Origin: Telmatactis stephensoni
Taxonomy: Eukaryota; Cnidaria; Anthozoa; Actiniaria; Isophelliidae
Assembly: GCA_029948255.1 (NCBI GenBank)
Contig: JALIZF010001724.1
Span: 310,001-374,000, forward strand
Direction of reading: 5' to 3'
DNA length: 64,000 nt
This document shows positions 21,498 to 35,928 of this stretch, in pieces; the stretch's first letter is position 1, and each line of letters starts with the position of its first letter. The notes under the pieces are model-generated. The model did not search any database. It saw only the letters and a program-made list of their open reading frames with translations, and was not told the DNA's origin. A program made the position numbers and the translations under genes.

Positions 21498-24285
21498 TAC
21501 ATTACCGGTGGTTGCTCTACCTTACTAGTGATTACCTTACCTTACCAGTGATTACTCTAACTTACCGGTGATTACCCTACCTTACTAGTGATTACCATAC
21601 ATTCCTAGTGATTACCCTACCTTACCAGGGATTACCCTACCTTACCGGTGATTACCGTACCTTACCAGTGATTACCGTACCTTACCGGTGATTACCGTAC
21701 CTTACCAGTGATTACCGTACCTTACCGGTGATTACCCTACCTTACCGGTGATCACCCTACCTTACTAGTGATTACCCTACCTTACCGGTGATTATTATAC
21801 CTTACCGGTGATTACCCTACCTTACCAGTAATTACCCTACCTTACTAGTGATTACCCTACCTTACCAGTGATTACCGTACCTTACCAGTGATTACCGTAC
21901 CTTACCGGTGATTACCGTACCTTACCAGTGATTACCGTACCTTACCAGTGATTACCCTACCTTACCGGTGATTACCCTACCTTACTAGTGATTATCCTAC
22001 CTTACCGGTGATTACCCTACCTTACCAGTGATTACCCTACATTACTAGTGATTACCCTACCTTACCAGTGATTACCGTACCTTACCGGTGATTACCGTAC
22101 CTTACCAGTGATTACCCTACCTTACCAGTGATTACCGTACCTTACCAGTGATTACCGTACCTTACCGGTAATTACCCTACCTTACCGGTGATTACACTAC
22201 CTTGGCAGTGATTACCCCACCTTGGCAGTGATTACCCTACCTTGGCAGTGATTACCCTACCTTACCAGTGATTACCCTACCTTACTAGTGATTACCCTAC
22301 CTTACCAGTGATTACCGTACCTTACCGGTGATTACCGTACCTTACCGGTGATTACCGTACCTTACCAGTGATTACCGTACCTTACCAGTGATTACCCTAC
22401 CTTACCAGTGATTATCCTGCCTTGGCAGTGATTACCCTACCTTACCAGTGATTATCCTGCCTTGGCAGTGATTACCCTACCTTACCAGTGATTACCCTAC
22501 CTTACCAGTGATTACCGTACCTTACCAGTGATTACCCTACCTTGGCAGTGATTACCGTACCTAACCGGTGATTACCCTACCTTGGCAGTGATTACCCTAC
22601 CTTGGCAGTGATTATCCTGCCTTGGCAGTGATTACCCTACCTTACCAGTGATTACCCTACCTTACCAGTGATTACCGTACCTTACCAGTGATTACCCTAC
22701 CTTGGCAGTGATTACCGTACCTAACCGGTGATTACCCTACCTTACCAGTGATTACCCTACCTTACCAGTGATTATCCTGCCTTGGCAGTGATTACCCTAC
22801 CTTACCAGTGATTACCCTACCTTACCAGTGATTACCGTACCTTACCAGTGATTACCCTACCTTGGCAGTGATTACCGTACCTAACCGGTGATTACCCTAC
22901 CTTACCAGTGATTACCCTACTTTACCAGTGATTACCCTAACTTACCGGTGATTACCCTAACTTACCAGTGATTACCCTACCTTACCAGTGATTACCCTAC
23001 CTTACCAGTGATTACCCTACCTTACCAGTGATTGCCCTAACTTACCAGTGATTACCCTACCTTACCAGTGATTACCCTACCTCAGCAGTGATTACATAAC
23101 CTTACCGGTGATTACCCTACCTTACTGGTGATTACCCTAACTTACCGGTGATTACGCTAACTTACCAGTGATTACCCTACCTTACTGGTGATTACCCTAC
23201 CTTACCGGTAATTATTATAACTTACCGGTGATTACCCTACCTTACCAGTGATTACCCTACCTTACCAGTGATTACCTTACCTTACCGGTGATTGCCTTAC
23301 CTTACTAGTGATTACCCTACCTTACCGGTGATTACCCTATCATGGTGGTGATTACCCGACCTTGCCGGTGATTACCCTACCTTGCCGGTGATTACCCTAC
23401 CTTGCCGGCGATTACCCTACCTTACCAGTGATTACCCTACCTTGGCAGTGATTATTCTACCTTACTAGTGATTACCCTACCTTACCAGTGATTACCTTAC
23501 CTTACCGGTGATTGCCTTACCTTACTAGTGATTACCCTACCTTACCGGTGATTACCCTATCATGGTGGTGATTACCCGACCTTGCCGGTGATTACCCTAC
23601 CTTGCCGGTGATTACCCTACCTTGCCGGTGATTACCCTACCTTACCAGTGATTACCCTACCTTGGCAGTGATTATTCTACCTTACTAGTGATTACCCTAC
23701 CTTACCGGTGATTATTATACCTTACCGGTGATTACCCTACCTTACCAGTGAATACCCTACCTTACCGGTGATTACCCTACCTTACCGGTGATTGCCTTAC
23801 CTTACTAGTGATTACCCTACCTTACAGTGATTACCCTACCTTGGCAGTGATTACCCTACCTTACCGGTGATTACCCTACCTTACCGGTGATTGCCCTACC
23901 TTACCGGTGATTACCCTACCTTACTAATGATTACCCTACCTTGGCAGTGATTATTCTACCTTACTAGTGATTACCCTACCTTACCAGTGATTATTATACC
24001 TTACCGCTGATTACCCTACCTTACCAGTGATTACCCTACCTTACCAGTGATTACCCTACCTTACCGGTGATTACCCTACCTTACTAGTGATTACGTACCT
24101 TACCGGTGATTACCCTATCTTGGCGTGATTACCCTACCTTGCCGACGATTACCCTACCTCGCCGGTGATTACCCTACCTTACCAGTGATTACCCTACCTT
24201 GGCAGTGATTATTCTACCTTACCAGTGATTATCCTACCTTACCGGTGATTACACTACCTTGGCAGGGATTACCCTACATTACCAG
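21485..24285 (+). repeat. Minisatellite array, 20-bp unit (forward)
   Basis: About 140 contiguous copies of ATTACCCTACCTTACCAGTG. The period is held at exactly 20 bp from the start to about 23820, where single-base deletions begin. Variation is concentrated at the CCAG/CCGG/CTAG/GGCAG position and at CCC/CGT/TCC. Block-scale repeats are visible; for example 23270-23470 recurs near 23500-23700. Confidence 0.97.
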
Positions 24286-25104
24286 GAGATAGAAGGGTGT
24301 CCTACACGAGTTTTCGAGAATGAATGAATTTGATATGTTCGATATTTTCAGGCGTTCTTTACTCGCACTTTTGGTAGAAAACGTCTTAGTCATAATATTG
24401 GCATGTCCTCCCCCTTTTTTTCTTTTTCCTTTTTTTCTTTTTCCTTTTTTTTTCTCCACTAACAAAATGCTGTGACGTCACAATGGCGGCGAAGGCGTTC
24501 TCGAAGGTACAAAAGCATGCACACACTGTTGTTGGTGCGGTATAGACGCATGATAATTAAAAAGATGTCGAGCGTTTTTGGAACGATTCAGTTGATTTTC
24601 AAAGTTATTATTAAGCTAATATTAGGCAAAATAACATATCAATAAGAATAGTCCATTTTCCATTTGCTGGAGACCACTGAGTTTCTTGACAAAAGCCGCA
24701 TTTAAAAAAGGTAATGTTGAACCGATGTTGAAGCAAAGTTTAAACTTGTTCACCATCGATTCAACACGTTTCAACAATTGCCTTTAAAGAAAATGGAGCG
24801 AATGTTGAAACAAATTTTGAAAACGTTTGTGCCCGGCTAAAGTCAGAGTTTGCTTGGTTGATTGTCTTTATTTATTTCATTTATAAACCACGGTAAAAAA
24901 TTACATCAGTCAATGAAGCTAAAATATATTGGGATGAATTCAAAAATGTTTAAATACAAAACTAAATATATCTGCTTTCAGCCACTGTTTCACATGTAGG
25001 CTGTGGAGTCAGCATTACGAAAACACGGTATCACCATTTTTTTGAATTATATTGTGAAATAGTTTTAGCTGAGGGAGGAAGGCTATTCCATGAGGAAGGA
25101 AGGC
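24286..25104. other. Spacer between the two inverted minisatellite arrays
   Basis: About 0.8 kb of unique sequence with a pyrimidine tract (CCTTTTTTTCTTTTTCC) near 24415-24455. The longest frame (24274-24465 minus, 63 codons) is Lys-rich because of that tract and is not credible. No transposase, splice structure or known motif is seen. Confidence 0.6.
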
Positions 25105-28100
25105 TATTCTAATGTAGCTAATCACTGGCAAGGTAGGGTAATCACTGCAAAGGTAGGGTAATCACCGGTAAGGTAGGGTAATCACTGCTAAGGTAGGGCA
25201 ATCACCAGTAAGGTAGGGTAATCACCGGTAAGGTAGGATAATCACTGGTAAGGTACGGTAATCACTGCCAAGGTAGGGTAATCACTGGTAAGGTAGGACA
25301 ATCACTGGTAAGGTAGGATAATCACTGGTAAGGTACGGTAATCACTGTCAATGTAAGGTAATCACTCCCAAGGTAGGGTAATCACTAGTAAGGTAGGGTA
25401 ATCACTGCTAAGGTAGGGCAATTACCAGTAAGGTAGGGTAATCACTGGTAAGGTAGGATAATCACTCCCAAGGTAGGGTAATCAATGGTAAGGTAGGGTA
25501 ATCACTGCCAAGGTAGGGTAATCACGGGCAAGGTAGGGCAATCACTGGTAAGGTACGGTCATCACTGGTAAGGTAGGGCAATCACTGCTAAGGTAGGGTA
25601 ATCACGGGAAAGGTACGGTAATCACTGCTAAGGTAGGGTAATCACTAGTAAGGTAGGGTAATCACTGCTAAGGTAGGGTAATCACCGGTAAGGTAGGGCA
25701 ATCACTGCCAAGGTAGGGTAATCACTAGTAAGGTACGGTAATCACTCCCAAGGTAGGGTAATCACCGGTAAGGTAGGGTAATCACCGGTAAGGTACGGTA
25801 ATCACTCCCAAGGTAGGGTAATCACTAGTAAGGTAGGGTAATCACCGGTAAGGTAGGGTAATCACTCCCAAGCTAAGGTAGGGCAATCACTAGTAAGGTA
25901 GGGTAATCACCGGTAATGTAGGGTAATCACTGGTAAGGTAGGATAATCACTGGTAAGGTAGGGTAATCACTGGTAAGGTAGGGCAATCACTAGTAAGGTA
26001 GGGTAATCACCGGTAGGGTATAATAATTGCCGGTAATGGTAGGGCAATCACTGCCAAGGTAGGGTAATCACTGCCAAGGTAGGGTAATCACTGCTAAGGT
26101 AGGGTAATCATTAGTAAGGTAGGGTAATCACCGGTAATGTAGGGTAATCACTGGTAAGGTAGGATAATGACTGGTAAGGTAGGGCAATCACTGGTAAGGT
26201 AGGTTAATGACTGGTAAGGTAGGGCAATCACTGGTAAGGTAGGGTAATCACTGGTAAGGTAGGGTAATCACTGCCAAGGTAGGGTAATCACTGCCAAGGT
26301 AGGGTAATCACTGGTAAGGTAGGGTAATCACTGGTAAGGTACGGTAATCACTGGTAAGGTAGGGTAATCACCGGTAAGGTAGGGTAATCACCGGTAAGGT
26401 AGGGTAATCACCCGTAAGGTATAATAATCACCGGTAAGGTAGGGTAATTACTAGTAAGGTAGGGTAATCACTGTTAAGGTAGGGTAATCACTAGTAAGGT
26501 AGGGTAATCACCGGTAATGTAGGGTAATCACTGGTAAGGTAGGTTAATGACTGGTAAGGTAGGGCAATCACTGGTAAGGTAGGGTAATCACTGGTAAGGT
26601 AGGGTAATCACTGGTAAGGTAGGGTAATCACTGGTAAGGTACGGTAATCACTGGTAAGGTAGGGTAATCACCGGTAAGGTAGGGTAATCACCGGTAAGGT
26701 AGGGTAATCACCCGTAAGGTATAATAATCACCGGTAAGGTAGGGTAATTACTAGTAAGGTAGGGTAATCACTGCTAAGGTAGGGTAATCACTAGTAAGGT
26801 AGGGTAATCACCGGTAATGTAGGGTAATCACTGGTAAGGTAGGATAATGACTGGTAAGGTAGGGCAATCACTGGTAAGGTAGGGTAATCACTGGTAAGGT
26901 AGGGTAATCACTGGTAAGGTAGGGTAATCACTGGTAAGGTAGGGCAATCACTGGTAAGGTAGGGCAATCACTGGTAAGGTAGGGTAATCACTGGTAAGGT
27001 AGGGCAATCACTGGTAAGGTAGGGCAATCACTGGTAAGGTAGGGTAATCACTGGTAAGGTAGGGTAATCACTGGTAAGGTATAATAATCACCGGTAAGGT
27101 AGGGTAATCACTAGTAAGGTAGGGTAATCACCTGTAAGGTATAATAATCACTGGTAAGGTAGGGTAATCACTGGTAAGGTACGGTAATCACTGTCAATGT
27201 AAGGTAATCACTCCCAAGGTAGGGTAATCACTAGTAAGGTAGGGTAATCACTGCTAAGGTAGGGCAATCACCAGTAAGGTAGGGTAATCACTGGTAAGGT
27301 AGGATAATCACTCCCAAGGTAGGGTAATCAATGGTAAGGTAGGGTAATCACTGCCAAGGTAGGGTAATCACGGGCAAGGTAGGGCAATCACTGGTAAGGT
27401 ACGGTAATCACTGGTAAGGTAGGGCAATCACTGCTAAGGTAGGGTAATCACGGGAAAGGTACGGTAATCACTGGCAAGGTAGGGTAATCACTGGTAAGGT
27501 ACGGTAATCACTGCTAAGGTAGGGTAATCACTAGTAAGGTAGGGTAATCACTGCTAAGGTAGGGTAATCACCGGTAAGGTAGGGCAATCACTGCCAAGGT
27601 AGGGTAATCACTAGTAAGGTAGGGTAATCACCGGTAAGGTAGGGTAATCACTCCCAAGGTAGGGCAATCACTAGTAAGGTAGGGTAATCACCGGTAATGT
27701 AGGGTAATCACTGGTAAGGTAGGATAATCACTGGTGAGGTAGGGTAATCACTGGTAAGGTAGGGCAATCACTAGTAAGGTAGGGTAATCACCGGTAGGGT
27801 ATAATAATTGCCGGTAATGGTAGGGCAATCACTGCCAAGGTAGGGTAATCACTGCCAAGGTAGGGTAATCACTGCTAAGGTAGGGTAATCACTAGTAAGG
27901 TAGGGTAATCACCGGTAATGTAGGGTAATCACTGGTAAGGTAGGATAATGACTGGTAAGGTAGGGCAATCACTGGTAAGGTAGGGTAATCACTGCCAAGG
28001 TAGGGTAATCACTGCCAAGGTAGGGTAATCCCTGGTAAGGTAGGGTAATCACTGGTAAGGTACGGTAATCACTGGTAAGGTAGGGTAATCACCGGTAAGG

Positions 28101-31100
28101 TAGGGTAATCACCGGTAAGGTAGGGTAATCACCAGTAAGGTATAATAATCACCGGTAAGGTAGGGTAATTACTAGTAAGGTAGGGTAATCACTGCTAAGG
28201 TAGGGTAATCACTAGTAAGGTAGGGTAATCACCGGTAATGTAGGGTAATCACTGGTAAGGTAGGATAATGACTGGTAAGGTAGGGCAATTACTGGTAAGT
28301 TAGGGTAATCACTGGTAAGGTAGGGTAATCACTGGTAAGGTAGGGTAATCACTGGTAAGGTACGGTAATCACTGGTAAGGTAGGGTAATCACCGGTAAGG
28401 TAGGGTAATCACCGGTAAGGTAGGGTAATCACCCGTAAGGTATAATAATCACCGGTAAGGTAGGGTAATTACTAGTAAGGTAGGGTAATCACTGCTAAGG
28501 TAGGGTAATCACTAGTAAGGTAGGGTAATCACCGGTTATGTAGGGTAATCACTGGTAAGGTAGGATAATGACTGGTAAGGTAGGGCAATCACTGGTAAGG
28601 TAGGGTAATCACTGGTAAGGTAGGGTAATCACTGGTAAGGTAGGGTAATCACTGGTAAGGTAGGGTAATCACTGTAAGGTAGGGCAATCACTGGTAAGGT
28701 AGGGTAATCACTGGTAAGGTAGGGTAATCACTGGTAAGGTATAATAATCACCGGTAAGGTAGGGTAATCACTAGTAAGGTAGGGTAATCACCTGTAAGGT
28801 ATAATAATCACTGGTAAGGTAGGGTAATCACTGGTAAGGTAGGGTAATCACTGGTAAGGTACGGTAATCACTGGTAAGGTAGGGTAATCACTGGTAAGGT
28901 ACGGTAATCACTGCTAAGGTAGGGTAATCACCGGTAAGGTAGGGCAATCACTGCCAAGGTAGGGTAATCACTAGTAAGGTAGGGTAATCACCGGTAAGGT
29001 AGGGTAATCACTCCCAAGGTAGGGTAATCACTCCCAAGGTAGGGCAATCACTAGTAAGGTAGGGTAATCACCGCTAATGTAGGGTAATCACTGGTAAGGT
29101 AGGATAATCACTGGTAAGGTAGGGTAATCACTGGTAAGGTAGGGCAATCACTAGTAAGGTAGGGTAATCACCGATAGGGTATAACAATTGCCGGTAATGG
29201 TAGGGCAATCACTGCCAAGGTAGGGTAATCACTGCCAAGGTAGGGTAATCACTGCTAAGGTAGGGTAATCACTAGTAAGGTAGGGTAATCACCGGTAATG
29301 TAGGGTAATCACTGGTAAGGTAGGATAATGACTGGTAAGGTAGGGCAATCACTGGTAAGGTAGGGTAATCACTGCCAAGGTAGGGTAATCACTGCCAAGG
29401 TAGGGTAATCACTGGTAAGGTAGGGTAATCACTGGTAAGGTACGGTAATCACTTGTAAGGTAGGGTAATCACCGGTAAGGTAGGGTAATCACCGGTAAGG
29501 TAGGGTAATCACCCGTAAGGTATAATAATCACCGGTAAGGTAGGGTAATTACTAGTAAGGTAGGGTAATCACTGCTAAGGTAGGGTAATCACTAGTAAGG
29601 TAGGGTAATCACCGGTAATGTAGGGTAATCACTGGTAAGGTAGGATAATGACTGGTAAGGTAGGGTAATCACCGGTAAGGTAGGGCAATTACTGCCAAGG
29701 TAGGGTAATCACTAGTAAGGTAGGGTAATCACCGGTAAGGTAGGGTAATCACTCCCAAGGTAGGGTAATATCTCCCAAGGTAGGGCAATCACTAGTAAGG
29801 TAGGGTAATCACCGGTAATGTAGGGTAATCACTGGTAAGGTAGGATAATCACTGGTAAGGTAGGGTAATCACTGGTAAGGTAGGGCAATCACTAGTAAGG
29901 TAGGGTAATCACCGGTAGGGTATAACAATTGCCGGTAATGGTAGGGCAATCACTGCCAAGGTAGGGTAATCACTGCCAAGGTAGGGTAATCACTGCTAAG
30001 GTAGGGTAATCACTAGTAAGGTAGGGTAATCACCGGTAATGTAGGGTAATCACTGGTAAGGTAGGATAATGACTGGTAAGGTAGGGCAATCACTGGTAAG
30101 GTAGGGTAATCACTGCCAAGGTAGGGTAATCACTGCCAAGGTAGGGTAATCACTGGTAAGGTAGGGTAATCACTGGTAAGGTACGGTAATCACTTGTAAG
30201 GTAGGGTAATCACCGGTAAGGTAGGGTAATCACCGGTAAGGTAGGGTAATCACCCGTAAGGTATAATAATCACCGGTAAGGTAGGGTAATTACTAGTAAG
30301 GTAGGGTAATCACTGCTAAGGTAGGGTAATCACTAGTAAGGTAGGGTAATCACCGGTAATGTAGGGTAATCACTGGTAAGGTAGGATAATGACTGGTAAG
30401 GTAGGGCAATTACTGGTAAGTTAGGGTAATCACTGGTAAGGTAGGGTAATCACTGGTAAGGTAGGGTAATCACTGGTAAGGTACGGTAATCACTGGTAAT
30501 GTAGGGTAATCACCGGTAAGGTAGGGTAATCACCGGTAAGGTAGGGTAATCACCCGTAAGGTATAATAATCACCGGTAAGGTAGGGTAATTACTAGTAAG
30601 GTAGGGTAATCACTGCTAAGGTAGGGTAATCACTAGTAAGGTAGGGTAATCACCGGTAATGTAGGGTAATCACTGGTAAGGTAGGATAATGACTGGTAAG
30701 GTAGGGTAATCACTGGTAAGGTAGGGCAATCACTGTAAGGTAGGGCAATCACTGGTAAGGTAGGGTAATCACTGGTAAGGTAGGGTAATCACTGGTAAGG
30801 TATAATAATCACCGGTAAGGTAGGGTAATCACTAGTAAGGTAGGGTAATCACCTGTAAGGTATAATAATCACTGGTAAGGTAGGGTAATCACTGGTAAGG
30901 TAGGGTAATCACTGGTAAGGTACGGTAATCACTGGTAAGGTAGGGTAATCACTGGTAAGGTACGGTAATCACTGGTAAGGTAGGGTAATCACCGGTAAGG
31001 TACGGTAATCACTAGTAAGGTAGGGTAATCACTAGTAAGGTAGGGTAATCACTAGTAACTAGGGTAATCACCGGTAAGGTACGGTAATCACTGGTAAGGT

Positions 31101-34100
31101 AGGGTAATCACTGCTAAGGTAGGGCAATCACCAGTAAGGTAGGGTACTCACCAGTAATGTAGGATAATCACTGGTAAGGTACTGTAATCACTGCCAAGGT
31201 AGGGTAATCACTCCCAAGGTAGGGAAATCACCGGTAAGGTAGGGTAATCACTCCCAAGGTAGGATAATCACTAGTAAGGTAGGGTAATCACCGGTAAGGT
31301 ACGGTAATCACTGCCAAGGTAGGGTAATCACTAGTAAGGTAGGGTAATCACCGGTAAGGTCCGGTAATCACTCCCAAGGTAGGGTAATCACTAGTAAGGT
31401 ACGGTAATCACTCCCAAGGTAGGGTAATCACTAGTAAGGTAGGGTAATCTCCGGTAAGGTACGGTAATCACTGCCAAGTTAGGGTAATCACGGGCAAGGT
31501 AGGGCAATCACTGGTAAGGTACGGTAATCACTGGTAAGGTAGGGCAATCACTGCTAAGGTAGGGTAATCACGGGAAAGGTACGGTAATCACTGGCAAGGT
31601 AGGGTAATCACTGGTAAGGTAGGGTAATCACTGCTAAGGTAGGGTAATCACCGGTAAGGTAGGGCAATCACTGCCAAGGTAGGGTAATCACTAGTAAGGT
31701 AGGGTAATCACCGGTAAGGTAGGGTAATCACTCCCAAGGTAGGGCAATCACTAGTAAGGTAGGGTAATCACCGGTAATGTAGGATAATCACTGGTAAGGT
31801 AGGATAATCACTGGTAAGGTAGGGTAATCACTGGTAAGGTAGGGCAATCACTAGTAAGGTAGGGTAATCACCGGTAGGGTATAATAATTGCCGGTAATGG
31901 TAGGGCAATCACTGCCAAGGTAGGGTAATCACTGCCAAGGTAGGGTAATCACTGCTAAGGTAGGGTAATCACTAGTAAGGTAGGGTAATCACCGGTAATG
32001 TAGGGTAATCACTGGTAAGGTAGGATAATGACTGGTAAGGTAGGGCAATCACTGGTAAGGTAGGGTAATCACTGCCAAGGTAGGGTAATCACTGCCAAGG
32101 TAGGGTAATCACTGGTAAGGTAGGGTAATCACTGGTAAGGTACGGTAATCACTGGTAAGGTAGGATAATGACTGGTAAGGTAGGGCAATCACTGGTAAGG
32201 TAGGGTAATCACTGCCAAGGTAGGGTAATCACTGCCAAGGTAGGGTAATCACTGGTAAGGTAGGGTAATCACTGGTAAGGTACGGTAATCACTGGTAAGG
32301 TAGGGTAATCACCGGTAAGGTAGGGTAATCACCGGTAAGGTAGGGTAATCACCCGTAAGGTATAATAATCACCGGTAAGGTAGGGTAATTACTAGTAAGG
32401 TAGGGTAATCACTGCTAAGGTAGGGTAATCACTAGTAAGGTAGGGTAATCACCGGTAATGTAGGGTAATCACTGGTAAGGTAGGATAATGACTGGTAAGG
32501 TAGGGCAATTACTGGTAAGTTAGGGTAATCACTGGTAAGGTAGGGTAATCACTGGTAAGGTAGGGTAATCACTGGTAAGGTACGGTAATCACTGGTAAGG
32601 TAGGGTAATCACTGGTAAGGTAGGGTAATCACCGGTAAGGTAGGGTAATCACCCGTAAGGTATAATAATCACCGGTAAGGTAGGGTAATTACTAGTAAGG
32701 TAGGGTAATCACTGCTAAGGTAGGGTAATCACTAGTAAGGTAGGGTAATCACCGGTAATGTAGGGTAATCACTGGTAAGGTAGGATAATGACTGGTAAGG
32801 TAGGGCAATCACTGGTAAGGTAGGGTAATCACTGGTAAGGTAGGGTAATCACTGGTAAGGTAGGGCAATCACTGGTAAGGTAGGGTAATCACTGGTAAGG
32901 TAGGGCAATCACTGTAAGGTAGGGCAATCACTGGTAAGGTAGGGTAATCACTGGTAAGGTAGGGTAATCACTGGTAAGGTATAATAATCACCGGTAAGGT
33001 AGGGTAATCACTAGTAAGGTAGGGTAATCACCTGTAAGGTATAATAATCACTGGTAAGGTAGGGTAATCACTGGTAAGGTAGGGTAATCACTGGTAAGGT
33101 ACGGTAATCACTGGTAAGGTAGGGTAATCACTGGTAAGGTACGGTAATCACTGCTAAGGTAGGGTAATCACCGGTAAGGTAGGGCAATCACTGCCAAGGT
33201 AGGGTAATCACTAGTAAGGTAGGGTAATCACCGGTAAGGTAGGGTAATCACTCCCAAGGTAGGGTAATCACTCCCAAGGTAGGGCAATCACTAGTAAGGT
33301 AGGGTAATCACCGGTAATGTAGGGTAATCACTGGTAAGGTAGGATAATCACTGGTAAGGTAGGGTAATCACTGGTAAGGTAGGGCAATCACTAGTAAGGT
33401 AGGGTAATCACCGGTAGGGTATAACAATTGCCGGTAATGGTAGGGCAATCACTGCCAAGGTAGGGTAATCACTGCCAAGGTAGGGTAATCACTGCTAAGG
33501 TAGGGTAATCACTAGTAAGGTAGGGTAATCACCGGTAATGTAGGGTAATCACTGGTAAGGTAGGATAATGACTGGTAAGGTAGGGCAATCACTGGTAAGG
33601 TAGGGTAATCACTGCCAAGGTAGGGTAATCACTGCCAAGGTAGGGTAATCACTGGTAAGGTAGGGTAATCACTGGTAAGGTACGGTAATCACTTGTAAGG
33701 TAGGGTAATCACCGGTAAGGTAGGGTAATCACCGGTAAGGTAGGGTAATCACCCGTAAGGTATAATAATCACCGGTAAGGTAGGGTAATTACTAGTAAGG
33801 TAGGGTAATCACTGCTAAGGTAGGGTAATCACTAGTAAGGTAGGGTAATCACCGGTAATGTAGGGTAATCACTGGTAAGGTAGGATAATGACTGGTAAGG
33901 TAGGGCAATTACTGGTAAGTTAGGGTAATCACTGGTAAGGTAGGGTAATCACTGGTAAGGTAGGGTAATCACTGGTAAGGTACGGTAATCACTGGTAATG
34001 TAGGGTAATCACCGGTAAGGTAGGGTAATCACCGGTAAGTTAGGGTAATCACCTGTAAGGTATAATAATCACCGGTAAGGTAGGGTAATTACTAGTAAGG

Positions 34101-35928
34101 TAGGGTAATCACTGCTAAGGTAGGGTAATCACTAGTAAGGTAGGGTAATCACCGGTAATGTAGGGTAATCACTGGTAAGGTAGGATAATGACTGGTAAGG
34201 TAGGGTAATCACTGGTAAGGTAGGGCAATCACTGTAAGGTAGGGCAATCACTGGTAAGGTAGGGTAATCACTGGTAAGGTAGGGTAATCACTGGTAAGGT
34301 ATAATAATCACCGGTAAGGTAGGGTAATCACTAGTAAGGTAGGGTAATCACCTGTAAGGTATAATAATCACTGGTAAGGTAGGGTAATCACTGGTAAGGT
34401 AGGGTAATCACTGGTAAGGTACGGTAATCACTGGTAAGGTAGGGTAATCACTGGTAAGGTACGGTAATCACTGGTAAGGTAGGGTAATCACCGGTAAGGT
34501 ACGGTAATCACTAGTAAGGTAGGGTAATCACTAGTAAGGTAGGGTAATCACTAGTGAGGTAGGGTAATCACCGGTAAGGTACGGTAATCACTGGTAAGGT
34601 AGGGTAATCACTGCTAAAGTAGGGCAATCACCAGTAAGGTAGGGTACTCACCAGTAATGTAGGATAATCACTGGTAAGGTACTGTAATCACTGCCAAGGT
34701 AGGGTAATCACTCCCAAGGTAGGGAAATCACCGGTAAGGTAGGGTAATCACTCCCAAGGTAGGATAATCACTAGTAAGGTAGGGTAATCACCGGTAAGGT
34801 ACGGTAATCACTGCCAAGGTAGGGTAATCACTAGTAAGGTAGGGTAATCACCGGTAAGGTCCGGTAATCACTCCCAAGGTAGGGTAATCACTAGTAAGGT
34901 ACGGTAATCACTCCCAAGGTAGGGTAATCACTAGTAAGGTAGGGTAATCTCCGGTAAGGTACGGTAATCACTGCCAAGTTAGGGTAATCACTAGTAAGGT
35001 AGGGTAATCACCGGTAAGGTACGGTAATCACTCCCAAGGTAGGGTAATCACTAGTAAGGTAGGGTAATCACCGGTAAGGTAGGGTAATCACTGGTAAGGT
35101 AGGGTAATCACTGCCAAGGTAGGGTAATCACTCCCAAGGTAGGGTAATCACTCCCAAGGTAGGGTAATCACTAGTAAGGTAGGGTAATCACCGGTAATGT
35201 AGGGTAATCACTGGTAAGGTAGGATAATCACTGGTAAGGTAGGGTAACCACTGGTAAGGTAGGGCAATCACTGGTAAGGTAGGGCAATCACTAGTAAGGT
35301 AGGGTTATCACCGGTAGGGTATAATAATTGCCGGTAAGGTAGGGTAATCACTAGTAAGGTAGGGTAATCACCGGTAAGGTAGGGTAATCACTGGTAAGGT
35401 AGGGTAATCACTGCCAAGGTAGGGTAATCACTCCCAAGGTAGGGTAATCACTCCCAAGGTAGGGTAATCACTAGTAAGGTAGGGTAATCACCGGTAAAGT
35501 AGGGTAATCACTGGTAAGGTAGGATAATCACTGGTAAGGTAGGATAATCACTGGTAAGGTAGGGCAATCACTGGTAAGGTAGGGCAATCACTAGTAAGGT
35601 AGGGTTATCACCGGTAGGGTATAATAATTGCCGGTAAGGTAGGGTAATCACTGGTAAGGTAGGGTAATCACTGGTATGGTAGGGCAATCACTGGTAAGGT
35701 AGGGCAATCACTAGTAAGGTAGGGTTATCACCGGTAGGGTATAATAATTGCCGGTAAGGTAGGGTAATCACTAGTAAGGTAGGGTAATCACCGGTAGTGT
35801 AGGGTAATCACTGGTAAGGTAGGGTAATCACTAGTAAGGTAGGGTAATCACCGGTAAGTTAGAGTAATCACCGGTAAGGTAAGGTAATCACTAGTAAGGT
35901 AGAGCAATCACCGGTAATGTAGGGTAAG
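25105..35928 (-). repeat. Minisatellite array, 20-bp unit (reverse), with higher-order structure
   Basis: About 540 copies of CACTGGTAAGGTAGGGTAAT, the inverse of the left array unit, nearly four times as long. Marker variants recur at long range. A 21-bp unit ...GCCGGTAATGGTAGGGC occurs near 26030, 27815, 29195, 29935, 31890 and 33435. A 19-bp unit ...CACTGTAAGGT occurs near 28671, 30732, 32911 and 34231. A GGGTACTCACC variant occurs at 31141 and 34641 (3.5 kb apart). These show block duplication inside the array. Confidence 0.97.

Noticed and set aside
24274..24465. Lys-rich 63-codon protein in the giant element's spacer
   Set aside because: It depends on a CCTTTTTTTC tract and has no homology-like features. 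It is not a transposase.
21485..35928. CRISPR array
   Set aside because: The 20-bp units are contiguous with no unique spacers, flip orientation across a spacer, and lie in an animal-type genome.
21485..35928. Telomeric or subtelomeric TTAGGG-type repeat
   Set aside because: The unit GGTAAGGTAGGGTAATCACT contains TAGGG but is 20 bp long with an unrelated remainder. The array is bounded by TIRs and a target duplication.
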